Of a DNA stretch of 64,000 nt, positions 18,724 through 27,300 are shown one piece after another; within the stretch, counting starts at the first letter, position 1; the number at the start of each line of letters is the position of its first letter. The notes beneath the pieces were generated by a model. That model was not told the origin of the DNA. It did no database searches and worked only from the letters and a program-made list of their open reading frames with translations. Position numbers and translations under genes: made by a program. This stretch comes from JACVRW01 sp963835705 (GTDB lineage: Bacteria; Actinomycetota; Thermoleophilia; Solirubrobacterales; Thermoleophilaceae): assembly GCA_963835705.1 (NCBI GenBank), contig CAWIGR010000001.1, forward strand, positions 13,712 to 77,711, given 5' to 3'.

Positions 18724-19485
18724 TCAGCGCTCCAGGTAGCCGCGCAGCTCGTGCCAGATCTGCTCGACCCAGTCGAGGTAGGCGGGGTCGCGCCGGATCT
18801 CGTCGGAGCCGTGGCTGCGGTCGACACCCGGGCGCACCACCTTCGACACGCTCGATGGGCCCCGGGTCAGGATCACGACCTGGTCGGAGACGTAGACGGC
18901 CTCCTCGATCGAGTGGGTAACGAAGATCACGGTCTTGCTCTCGTCGCTGAGCAGGCGCAGCAGGTCGTCCTGGAACTGGCGGCGGATCTGCTCGTCGACC
19001 GACGCGAAGGGCTCGTCCATCAGCAGGATGTCGGCGTCCACCGCGAGGGCCCGGGCGAGGCCCACGCGCTGCCGCATTCCACCGGAAAGCTGGTGGGGGT
19101 AGGAGTCCTCGAAGCCCGACAGCCCCACCTTCTCGACATACGCGCGCGCGGTCTCCTCGCGCTCCTTGCGGGGCGTCCCGCGCAGCTCCAGGCCGAAGGC
19201 GACGTTGCGCAGCACCGTCGCCCAGGGCATCAGGGCGAAGTCCTGGAACACGAAGGCCCGGTCCGGCCCGGGCCCTGCAACGGGGGCGCCGTCCACCTCG
19301 ACCCGGCCGGACGTGGCCTCGACCAGTCCCGCGACGATCTTCAGCGTGGTGGTCTTCCCGCACCCACTGGGGCCGATGATGCTGGTGAGCTCGCCCTTGG
19401 GCACGTCGAAGCTGAGGCCGCCCAGGGCGCGGACGCCGCCGGCGAATTCCTTGGTGAGGTCGACGATGCGGACGCTGTCGGTCAT
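18724..19485 (-). CDS. ABC importer ATP-binding protein (SsuB/TauB-like)
   Basis: A 253-residue ATPase with all motifs present: Walker A GPSGCGKTTTLK, Q-loop in FVFQDFALMPWATV, signature LSGGMRQRVGLARAL, Walker B ILLMDEPFASVD and switch histidine in VTHSIEEAV. Family resemblance is to nitrate/sulfonate/taurine importers. Its ATG overlaps the stop of the upstream permease (ATGA). It should energise both flanking permeases. Confidence 0.92.
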   Translation of the reverse strand: MTDSVRIVDLTKEFAGGVRALGGLSFDVPKGELTSIIGPSGCGKTTTLKIVAGLVEATSGRVEVDGAPVAGPGPDRAFVFQDFALMPWATVLRNVAFGLELRGTPRKEREETARAYVEKVGLSGFEDSYPHQLSGGMRQRVGLARALAVDADILLMDEPFASVDEQIRRQFQDDLLRLLSDESKTVIFVTHSIEEAVYVSDQVVILTRGPSSVSKVVRPGVDRSHGSDEIRRDPAYLDWVEQIWHELRGYLER

Positions 19486-20291
19486 GCCTCCCTCAACTCA
19501 GGCCGGAAGAGGCGCCGTTCCAGGTTCTGAAGCAGCGTCACGCTGATGCTCGCGACCAGGATGATGGACAGGATGGCCGCGAACATCTCGGGATAGTCGG
19601 CGGTGGACCGGTAGAAGGTGATCAGGTCGCCGACGCCGGTCGGGGTGATGATGAGCTCGGCGAGGATGGCGCCGGTGAAGCCCTGGGCGAGGCCAAGCCG
19701 CAGCCCGGCGAAGATCAGGCCGCTGCCTGCCGGGATAATCACCTTCCAGATCTGCTGCCAGCGGCTCGCCAGGAACGCGTTGCTCATCTCGAGCAGCGAC
19801 CGCGGGGTGTTGGCGATGCCGCGGTAGGAGTTGAGCACGATCACGGGCGCGCTGAGCAGGACCACCGCGAACACCTTGGCGGTGAAGCCGATTCCGTAGA
19901 CGAACGTGATCAGCGGGACGATCGCCGCCGACGGCGAGGCCTGCAGCACGATGAACACGGGCAGCCCCATCCACTCGGCCCGCGGGAAGAGGCCCATGAC
20001 AAGTCCGGCGAACACTCCGCCTACGGCGGTGAGCAGCAGGCCGACGATCAGGGGTCCGGCGGTCTCGGCGTATGCCTCGGCGAAGGTGCCGTCCACCAGC
20101 ATCTCACCGAACGCGGCGAGCGTGTCGGTACAGGAGGGAAACGCGATGTTGATCCCGGCGTTTCCGGCCCACTCCCACAGCCCGAGCACGAACAGGATCG
20201 ACGCGGCACGCAGCACCCAGGGGCTGGTCACGCCGGCCGCCGCGCGGCGGGGCGCCGTGCGGCCGGCGCGGATCCCGGCCGACGCGGCCAC
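19482..20291 (-). CDS. ABC importer permease, second subunit
   Basis: A 269-residue permease with about six helices and the cytoplasmic coupling loop TPRSLLEMSNAFLASRWQQIWKV in place of the classical EAA motif. It belongs to the same SsuC/TauC group as the permease at 17970 but is clearly diverged. Only 2 bp separate it from the solute-binding-protein stop and it overlaps the ATPase start, so it is well embedded in the operon. Confidence 0.85.
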   Translation of the reverse strand: MAASAGIRAGRTAPRRAAAGVTSPWVLRAASILFVLGLWEWAGNAGINIAFPSCTDTLAAFGEMLVDGTFAEAYAETAGPLIVGLLLTAVGGVFAGLVMGLFPRAEWMGLPVFIVLQASPSAAIVPLITFVYGIGFTAKVFAVVLLSAPVIVLNSYRGIANTPRSLLEMSNAFLASRWQQIWKVIIPAGSGLIFAGLRLGLAQGFTGAILAELIITPTGVGDLITFYRSTADYPEMFAAILSIILVASISVTLLQNLERRLFRPELREA

Positions 20292-20293
20292 CG

Positions 20294-21310
20294 TCAGTTG
20301 CCCGATTCCTCGACCGCGCCCAGCGCGCTCTCGGACGGCTCGAGGGTCCAGAAGTCCTCGACCTGGAGGTCCGCCGGGTCACCCTCGAGCTGGCCGGCCT
20401 CCCCGTAGAACACGAAGTCCTCCTTGGCGGCCGGCTCGCCGCCGCAGTCCTCGGTGAACAGACCCTCCTCGGCGGCCTGCTCGTAGTAGGGCAGCAGCTC
20501 CTCCTCGAGCTCGGCCGGCAGGTCGGGCAGCAGCCCGAGCCGCTCCCGCTCCTCCTGGACGTACTGGGGGTCATCGACCATGGACTGCCAGACCGTGAGG
20601 ATCTCCTCTAGAAGGACCTGGAGGGACTCCTGGTTTTCCTCCATCCACGCGGTGTTGCCGAACAGCACCTCGTCGCTCGCCTCGGTTTCGGGCGTCGGCA
20701 GCGAGTGGAACTTGCCCGGCGCCTGGGACATGACGAAGTTCTTGGTCGGGATGTCGAGCATGGCGGCCTGGAGGTTGCCGCGCAGCAGCGCTGTCGCGCG
20801 CACCTCGGCGCCCGGCACGTACGCGATCTCGCCGAAGTTGATGCCCTCCTCCTCCTCGATGATCCGGGCGAGCGCCTCCGAAGTCGAGCCACGGGAGTGC
20901 ACGGCGAATGTCTCGCCGTCGAGCGCCTGCCAGTCGGGGTAGGCGGCCTTGTCGACCACGGGGTAGAAGCGAATGCGCTGGAGCTGGCAGGTGATCCGCA
21001 GCGGAGCCCCGGAGCCCTGGATCAGGCCGTAGGGCGCGCCGAGGCCCACATCGGCCTGCCCGCCGACCACCGCCTGGTTGGCGAGGTCCTCGTCGGCGAG
21101 CTCGATCAGCTCGACGTCGGTGCCCCGCTTGCGGACGCGCTCCATGGCGATGAAGAGGGCGAGCGTCTCAACCGACTCGATGTCGCCGAGAGCGACCCGG
21201 ATGCTGCCGCCGCCTTCGGCTTCCGAGCCTCCGCCCGAGTCGTCATCGTCACCGCACGCTGCGAACAGCAGCAACGCCAGGATCGCAACGAGTGCCCACA
21301 CCCTCTTCAT
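20294..21310 (-). CDS. Lipoprotein solute-binding protein (NMT1/SsuA-like)
   Basis: A 338-residue periplasmic-type binding protein. The N-terminus is a lipoprotein signal (KRVWALVAILALLLFAAC) with the lipobox Cys followed by an acidic DDDD spacer. The mature part has an SsuA/THI5-type beginning (IRVALGDIESVETLALFIAM) and the two-lobe length expected. Related proteins bind sulfonates, thiamine precursors, phthalate or other aromatic acids; the ligand cannot be assigned. It is first in the operon, directly next to the palindromic operator, with a GGAGGAGCGG ribosome binding site. Together with the FAA hydrolase it suggests a carboxylic or aromatic ligand. Confidence 0.85.
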   Translation of the reverse strand: MKRVWALVAILALLLFAACGDDDDSGGGSEAEGGGSIRVALGDIESVETLALFIAMERVRKRGTDVELIELADEDLANQAVVGGQADVGLGAPYGLIQGSGAPLRITCQLQRIRFYPVVDKAAYPDWQALDGETFAVHSRGSTSEALARIIEEEEGINFGEIAYVPGAEVRATALLRGNLQAAMLDIPTKNFVMSQAPGKFHSLPTPETEASDEVLFGNTAWMEENQESLQVLLEEILTVWQSMVDDPQYVQEERERLGLLPDLPAELEEELLPYYEQAAEEGLFTEDCGGEPAAKEDFVFYGEAGQLEGDPADLQVEDFWTLEPSESALGAVEESGN

Positions 21311-21342
21311 GACCGCTCCTCCGTCCGTCCCTCGAAGTGGGC

Positions 21343-21361
21343 GAACATATCAGATATGTTC
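21343..21361. promoter_or_regulatory. Perfect 19-bp palindromic operator between divergent genes
   Basis: GAACATATCAGATATGTTC has two perfect 9-bp arms around a central A. It is AT-rich in a very GC-rich region, lies 33 bp upstream of the binding-protein start and 15 bp upstream of the regulator ATG, and overlaps -10-like TATGTT elements on both strands. This is where a FadR/GntR repressor would control both the transporter and itself. Confidence 0.75.
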
Positions 21362-21375
21362 TACTGGGAGGCGCA

Positions 21376-22068
21376 ATGAGCAACCTGAAATCGCACGCGA
21401 TCTACGGAGCCCTTCGGGAGCGGATCCTGTCCAACGACATCGGCCCGGGCACGCGCCTGGTGATGCGCGAGGTCGCGAACCAGTACGAGGCCAGCGACAT
21501 CCCCGTCCGCGAGGCGCTGCGCATGCTCGAGCGGGACGGCCTGGTCGAGACCGCTCCGTACCGCGGGGCGAGGGTCACCACGCTCACGGCGAAGGAGGTC
21601 GAGGAGACCTACTTCATCCGCTCGCACCTGGAGAGCATCGCGACGGGGCTCGCCGCCGAACGGATCACCGACGCCGAGCTGGCTCAGCTCGACCGGCTGA
21701 TGAGCGAGATGAGAGGGGCGGTCGAGGCACAGGACGGCCCGACGTTCTCCGACATCAACCTCGAGTTCCACCGCACGATCGTGGCCAGCTGCGGCAACGA
21801 CATGCTGCGTGAGCTGACGATGGACATCTGGCAGCGCCATTCCGGCTTCCAGCGGGTCTTCCGAATGGTTCCTGGCCGAATCGCCACCTCGCAGCGCGAG
21901 CACGAGGGCATCATGGAGGCGCTCCGCGACCATGACGCCGAGCGAGCGTCCCGGCTCGCGCTATTGCACAAGCGGTCCGTCGGCGACTCCGTCAGCAAGC
22001 TCGTCGACGAGGCCGGCGAGGACCGGTCGGATCCGGCGGGCGACGGCGCGGGTCTTGCGGCGCGCTGA
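21376..22068 (+). CDS. GntR-family (FadR/FCD) transcriptional regulator
   Basis: A 230-residue regulator. The N-terminal winged helix (AIYGALRERILSNDIGPG, then ASDIPVREALRMLERDGLV) is typical GntR. The C-terminal FCD domain has an Asp/His ligand site suggested by LEFHRTIVASCGN and REHEGIMEALRDHD, where conserved His residues normally bind a metal and a carboxylic acid. ATG 21376 is chosen because GGGAGGCGCA precedes it; a start at 21337 would run through the operator. Placed divergently from the importer, it most likely represses that operon until a metabolite binds. Confidence 0.9.
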   Translation: MSNLKSHAIYGALRERILSNDIGPGTRLVMREVANQYEASDIPVREALRMLERDGLVETAPYRGARVTTLTAKEVEETYFIRSHLESIATGLAAERITDAELAQLDRLMSEMRGAVEAQDGPTFSDINLEFHRTIVASCGNDMLRELTMDIWQRHSGFQRVFRMVPGRIATSQREHEGIMEALRDHDAERASRLALLHKRSVGDSVSKLVDEAGEDRSDPAGDGAGLAAR

Positions 22069-22104
22069 CGTCCCGCGTCAGCGAAACGTCAGCCGAATGT
22101 CAGC
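22064..22104. promoter_or_regulatory. Three 11-bp-phased GTCAGC repeats plus hairpin
   Basis: GTCAGC occurs at 22077, 22088 and 22099, exactly 11 bp apart, so all lie on the same DNA face. This arrangement is typical of OmpR/PhoB-type response regulator sites. The first copy also forms one arm of a perfect 7-bp inverted repeat (GCTGACG/CGTCAGC, 22064-22082) that begins at the GntR stop and could act as its terminator. The next gene starts 50 bp downstream. Confidence 0.5.
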
Positions 22105-22153
22105 GGGTCGTGGTCTCCTGCAGCACACGGTCAACGGAGCAAAGGAGACAGCA

Positions 22154-22525
22154 ATGTTCGACGCCAATTCCAATCGCCTTCGTTTCGCAACCGAAGAGGA
22201 CGCGCACGCACTGAGGCGGCTCGCCGAGCAGAGCTCGCAGCGGCCGCTCGCCGGCCGCGTCCTGATCGGCCAGATCGACGGCACGCCCGCCGCGGCGCTG
22301 TCGCTCGAGGACGGGCGCGCCATCGCCGGCCGCTCGTATCGCACGGACCATCTGGTCGCCACGCTGCGTATGCGAGCCGGCGCCATCCGGGCCTACGAGT
22401 CCACGCCGTCGCTGAGCGAGCGACTGCGGGCCGCGCTTTCCTCCTACAGCGCCGGAGAGGCGCAGCCCGCGTCGGTGTCACGCATCGGGGATGCCGGCCA
22501 CGCGCCCGAGCGCATCGCCGCGTAG
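22154..22525 (+). CDS. Hypothetical protein (123 aa)
   Basis: The ATG at 22154 follows AAAGGAG at good spacing. The protein starts MFDANSNRLRFATEEDAHAL and contains LAGRVLIGQIDGTPAAALSL, which resembles the middle strands of a GNAT fold (LxGxIDGxPxAALxL) with the CoA-binding part missing. It seems too short for a working acetyltransferase. I believe similar small proteins are common in Solirubrobacterales-type genomes, but their function is unknown. It is a single gene behind the phased GTCAGC repeats. Confidence 0.65.
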   Translation: MFDANSNRLRFATEEDAHALRRLAEQSSQRPLAGRVLIGQIDGTPAAALSLEDGRAIAGRSYRTDHLVATLRMRAGAIRAYESTPSLSERLRAALSSYSAGEAQPASVSRIGDAGHAPERIAA

Positions 22526-22549
22526 CGCACGGGCTCGAGGCGGCGGCGG

Positions 22550-22860
22550 TCATCGCGCGGCCCCGGCTATGGTCGCGTGGTCGAGCAACGTGGCGAGCTC
22601 GGTGCTCTGCGCCTCGAGGAATCGGCAGAACGGCCAGAGTCTCGCCCACAGCTCGCGGGCGGCGGGGAGGTCGATGTCCTCGACTACAGGATCGGGATGT
22701 CGATCGCGTTCGCGACCGCCGTGTAGTGCGCGAGCAGCTCCCGCCACGGCAGCGCCTCATTCTCGGCGTGGACTCGACGGCCGAGCTCGTCGCCGCACTC
22801 GGGCCCGAGCGTACACCGGACGCCCGCGTCGGGCATCAGGCTACGGCTTGACCTGACCGC
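22550..22860 (-). pseudogene. Broken remnant, possibly a dihydrodipicolinate-synthase-family lyase
   Basis: One minus-strand frame contains LPWRELLAHYTAVANAIDIP and stops at 22684. An overlapping frame continues with VEDIDLPAARELWARLWPFC to 22550. The first piece resembles the DHDPS/NAL segment before the catalytic strand (E-L-x-x-HY-x-A-x-A-x-A-x-DIP), and the second resembles the helical C-terminal region (DLAAAxxLxxxLxP). The catalytic Lys region is missing. The assignment is tentative. Confidence 0.35.
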
Positions 22861-23273
22861 GCCCGAATCTGGGCACGATGCGCCGTGCGCGTAAGGGGCG
22901 GGGCGGTCGGCCCGCCACCGGCGCCCGTTCGTGCCGCCCGAGCGCGCAGCGCGGGATGCCCGGGCCTCCACGACACGGGACGCGGTACAAAGGTGAAGGT
23001 CCAGCCGACCGCCCCCGCGATCGAATGCCCCAGGCATTGGCCGATCTGCGCCGTGAGCGAAGCCGCTGGCTCGTCAGCAGTCCCCGTCCGACGGCAGTGC
23101 GCGGACCCAGATGGCGGGTCCAGCGAGTTATGGTCATCCCGTGCGAGCTAAGGATCCGCGACCACCCGAAGGGTCGACGACAGGATTCTGAGTGCGATCA
23201 CCGAGCGTCGCCGCTACCAGGACGCTGTCAATTCGTGCAGGTTGGCGACTCACCCACGTCTTCAGAGGAATCT
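22861..23273. other. No recognisable gene (about 410 bp)
   Basis: No credible protein, RNA gene or repeat was seen. The last 40 bp should hold the promoter and the ribosome binding site (AGAGGA near 23263) of the response-regulator/cyclase gene. No clear -10/-35 pair could be assigned. Confidence 0.45.
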
Positions 23274-24338
23274 ATGCACGCATCGATACTCATTGCAGAC
23301 GACGACTCACTCAGCCGCAAGCTGCTCATTCGCCTTCTCGAGCAGGATGGGCACGATGTCCGCGCCGCCGAGAACGGCGCCGAGGCGCTGGAGCTCTTCG
23401 AGGAGGAGCCGTGCGATGTGGTCCTGCTCGACATCGTCATGCCGGAGCTCGACGGCGTGTCGGTTCTCCAGCGCCTGAAGCAGACGCCCGACGCCCAACA
23501 CATCCCGGTGATCATGATCTCGGCAGTCGACGAGATCGACAGCGTGGTGCGTTGCATCGAGATCGGCGCCGACGACTACCTACCGAAGCCGTTCAATCCG
23601 GTGGTCCTGCGAGCGAGGATCAACGCGGGCCTCACGAAGAAGCGGCTTCATGACCTCGAGCGTGCACGGGTTCGGGACGTCTTTTCGCGGTTTCTCCCCG
23701 AGCACGTCGTCGACGACGTGCTCGAGCGAACGGACGAGGATCCACGGCTCGGCGGCGTGCGAAGCGTCGGAACCGTGGTGTTCACGGATCTTCGTGGCTT
23801 CACGACCTTCGCGGAGGCGCGACCGCCGGAGCTCGTGATCGAGGCGCTGAACAAGTACTTCGACGAGACGAGCGACTCGATCCTCGAGCACGGGGGCACC
23901 CTCGTCGCGTATCACGGAGACGGATTCCTCGCCGCCTTCGGCGCGCCCATCGAGGTCGAGGACCACGCAGACCGCGCCCTCGCCACCGCGCGCGACATCA
24001 TCGACGTGCGCCTCCCGCGCTTCAACGAGTGGCTGCGCCGAGAAGGCGTAGGCGAGGAGATCCGTTTGGGCGTGGGCCTCAACAGTGGGCCGTTCATGTC
24101 CGGCAACGTCGGGTCGCCCCGCCGGCTCGAGTACACCGTGCACGGCGACACCGTGAACACCGCGTCGCGCATCGAGGGAATGACGAAGACCATCGGGGGC
24201 CCGATCCTCCTCGCCCAGTCGACCCGCCAAGCGCTACTGCGACCGCCGGACGACCTCCAGTTGCTCGGTGAGTTCGAGGTCCGGGGACGCAAGTCGGCGG
24301 TCACGCTGTGGACGCTTGACAACGTCCACTCGGCGTGA
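23274..24338 (+). CDS. Response regulator with class III nucleotide cyclase domain
   Basis: A 354-residue protein. Residues 1-120 are a receiver domain (LIADDD at the N-terminus, phosphoacceptor D53 in LLDIVMPELDG, K105 in LPKPF). Residues 165-350 are a class III cyclase catalytic domain with metal-binding D172 (FTDLRGFT) and D216 (YHGDGFLAAFGAP) and transition-state residues N295 and R299 (VNTASRIE). The usual purine-specifying Lys before the GD motif is replaced by Ala (A212), so substrate choice or activity is uncertain. ATG 23274 follows AGAGGA. The gene converges on the hybrid histidine kinase with 4 bp between stops, and the kinase is the obvious phosphodonor candidate. Confidence 0.88.
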   Translation: MHASILIADDDSLSRKLLIRLLEQDGHDVRAAENGAEALELFEEEPCDVVLLDIVMPELDGVSVLQRLKQTPDAQHIPVIMISAVDEIDSVVRCIEIGADDYLPKPFNPVVLRARINAGLTKKRLHDLERARVRDVFSRFLPEHVVDDVLERTDEDPRLGGVRSVGTVVFTDLRGFTTFAEARPPELVIEALNKYFDETSDSILEHGGTLVAYHGDGFLAAFGAPIEVEDHADRALATARDIIDVRLPRFNEWLRREGVGEEIRLGVGLNSGPFMSGNVGSPRRLEYTVHGDTVNTASRIEGMTKTIGGPILLAQSTRQALLRPPDDLQLLGEFEVRGRKSAVTLWTLDNVHSA

Positions 24339-24342
24339 GCTC

Positions 24343-27300
24343 TCAGGACGGCGCTTGCGATCGTAGTGCCGCGAGAGCGCGCTGGAGCCGGGCGTACTCC
24401 CGCTCGATTCGATCCGCGAGCCCGTCGGCGCCGACCAGCCGGCCGTCCTTGGCGCGCTCTTCGAGCTCGCGGCAGAGCTCCGAGAAGTCCTCGCCGCCGA
24501 AGGTCGCGCCGTTCGACTTGAGCGTGTGGGCCGCTCGCCGGGTTTCGTCGACGTCATCCTGCTCAAGGGCCCGCCGTAGCGTCGCCAGCAGAGCCGGCGC
24601 CTCCGCGAGAAATTCGTCGATCACCTCCGCCAGGAAGTCGTCGCCGCCGATCTCCCTCAGGCTCTCGAGTGCGGCCGCCGCGAGGGTGACGCCGGCGTCA
24701 TCCGAACTCGCTTCGGCCCTGTCCCGGAGCGGGCGGACATGGCGCAGCGCCCGCGCCAGCTCGTCAGGGCGAATTGGCTTGGCCAGGTAGTCGTCCATCC
24801 CGGCCGAGAAGCACGCTTCGCGATCCTCGGGCCTGACGTTCGCCGTCATGGCGATGATGCGGGGGCGGACCCCCGGAGGCCAGCGCTCGCAGATCCGACG
24901 GGAGGCGTCGAGACCGTCCAGCTCGGGCATCTGGATGTCCATCAGGACGACGTCGTAGGGCTGCCGCTCGAGTGCCTCCAGGGCCTCCAGGCCATCCCAC
25001 GCCACGTCCGCTCGGTACCCGAGCCGATCGAGGAGAGCGAGCGCGACCTTCTGGTTCACGGCGTTGTCCTCGGCGAGGAGGATGTGTAGGGCGGACGTCG
25101 CAGGCTTGACGCCGTCCGCTGCGACCGGAGGGGCCTCGGGCTCCTTCGCCCGATCGGCGAGCACGGTGATCAACGCGTTGAAGAGCTGAGAGGCCTTCAG
25201 CGGCTTAGCGAGCTGGACGGCGAACTCGCTCGCTGTCCGCGCGTCCTGGAGCCGACCGAGTGAGGTGATGAGCAGGAGCGGAAGCTCGTGCTCGCCTCGG
25301 TGCTTGCGGATCTCACGCGCGAGGGTCAACCCATCCATGCCCGGCATCGTCATGTCGAGCACGGCGATGTCGAGCCGCTCGCCGGCCGTGATCAGCGCAA
25401 GCGCCTCGAGGGGGCCCTCAACCGCTACGGGCTCCATCGCCCACGCTCGCGTCTGTCGAATCACGATCTCGCGGTTCGTCGCGTTGTCGTCGACGACGAG
25501 GATTCGCTTTCCCGCGAGCTGCGGAAGTCCCTCGTACTCGGAGAATCGCGCCGGCACTTCTACCTCCTCGGCGACGAGCCCGATGTGGAAGGTCGACCCT
25601 TTGCCCTCCTCGCTCTCCACCCACATTGTCCCGCCCATGAGCTCCACGAGGCGCCTTGAGATCGCAAGCCCGAGCCCGGTGCCCCCGTAGCGTCGCGTGG
25701 TCGAGGCGTCGACCTGGCTGAAGGAGGCGAACAGCCCGTCCATCCGGTCCTGCGGGATGCCGATGCCCGTGTCGCGCACTGCGAGATGGAGCCGATACGA
25801 GTCCGAAGCCTGGCGCTCGGCGCCGACGTGGACCACGACCTCGCCTTCTTCGGTGAACTTGATGGCGTTTGAGAGCAGGTTGAGCAACACCTGCCGGAGC
25901 CTGGTCACATCGCCCACGACCCCCACCGGCGCGTCCTCGTCGAAGAGATAGCCGAGCTCGACGTCCTTCTCCGAGGCCCGCGGCGCAATGATGTCGAGCG
26001 CTCCCTCGACGCATTCGCGGAGATCGAACGGCTCTTGCTCCAGCTCGAGCCGGCCGGCCTCGATCTTCGAGTAATCGAGAATGTCGTCGATCACGCGGAG
26101 CAAACCGTCTCCGCTGGACCGGACTACCTCGGCGAACTCGCGCTGCTCCGGCGTGAGCTCCGTTCCGAGCAGGAGACCGGTCATCCCGATCACGGCGTTC
26201 ATCGGCGTCCTTATCTCGTGGCTCATCGTGGCGAGGAAGGCGCTCTTCGCCTGCGTCGCCGACTCAGCCTCCTCGCGAGCCTGCTGCAGCTCGCTGACGT
26301 AGTTGGCCTTGTCGATCGCCGTCGCGGCGAACGCGGCAAACACCTTTGCGGTGTTCGCGTGCTCAGGCGTGTAGAAGTCGGCCTCGAACGAGTCGACCGT
26401 CAGCATCCCAGTCAGCCGATCGCCGACGAGCAACGGCACGGCCAGCCATCCCTTGACGCGTCCCCCTCCGTGGGCCTCCTCATTGAAATGCTCGAACCGC
26501 GCGGAGACGTCTGGAATGATCACCGGCTCCCGCGTTTCGACCACCTCGCGCGCGGGATCGTCGGATCCCCGCCAGTCGAAGCGCATTCCGAGCACTTCCT
26601 CGAGGTTCGGAAAGCCATGGCCGCCGACGATCACCATCTCGGCTCCGTCGAGTTGCTGGACGCTGGCAGTTCGATAAGGCACCACCTTGCGCAACTCCGC
26701 GAGGATCAGATCGAAGACTTCGGGCACCTCCAGCGTGCTGCCGAGCGACTGGGCCGCCGCGCGTAGCGTGTCGGCCTGTTCGCGGGCGGCGCGCTCGGTC
26801 TCCAGCAGGCGCGCGTTCTCGATCGCCATCGCGGCCTGAGCTGCGAAGGCCGTCGCGAGCTCCGCCAGTCCCTCGTCGTAGAAGTCGGGTTCGAACTTGT
26901 CGACGCTGATGACGCCGATCAAGCGGTCGCTGACGATCATTGGGATACAGAGCCACCCGCGAATGCGTCCACCGCCGTGCAGCTGACTCGCGAAGTGCGG
27001 GTGGTGCGACACGTCGGCGAAGACTTGTGGCTGCTTCGACCGCACCACCTGGATCCCGGGGTTGGTTTCGTCGTCCAGGCTGAAGCCCACCCCGACCATC
27101 CCCCGCGAGTCTTCGAAGCCGCGCCCGCTCACGATCACCAGACGGTTTCCTTGAATCACCTGGATGGAACAGCTGTCGTAGGGCACGACCTTTTGCAGCT
27201 CGGCGAGAATCGTTTCGAACGTGTCTTTGAGACTCAGCGTCTTCCCGAGCATCTGCGTTACGGCCAGTAGCGTCTCGGCCCGCTCTCGTGCGCGTTGGAG

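Noticed and set aside
22064..22104. LexA/SOS-type box
   Set aside because: The repeats are direct and phased at 11 bp, not an inverted SOS motif; an OmpR-type site fits better.
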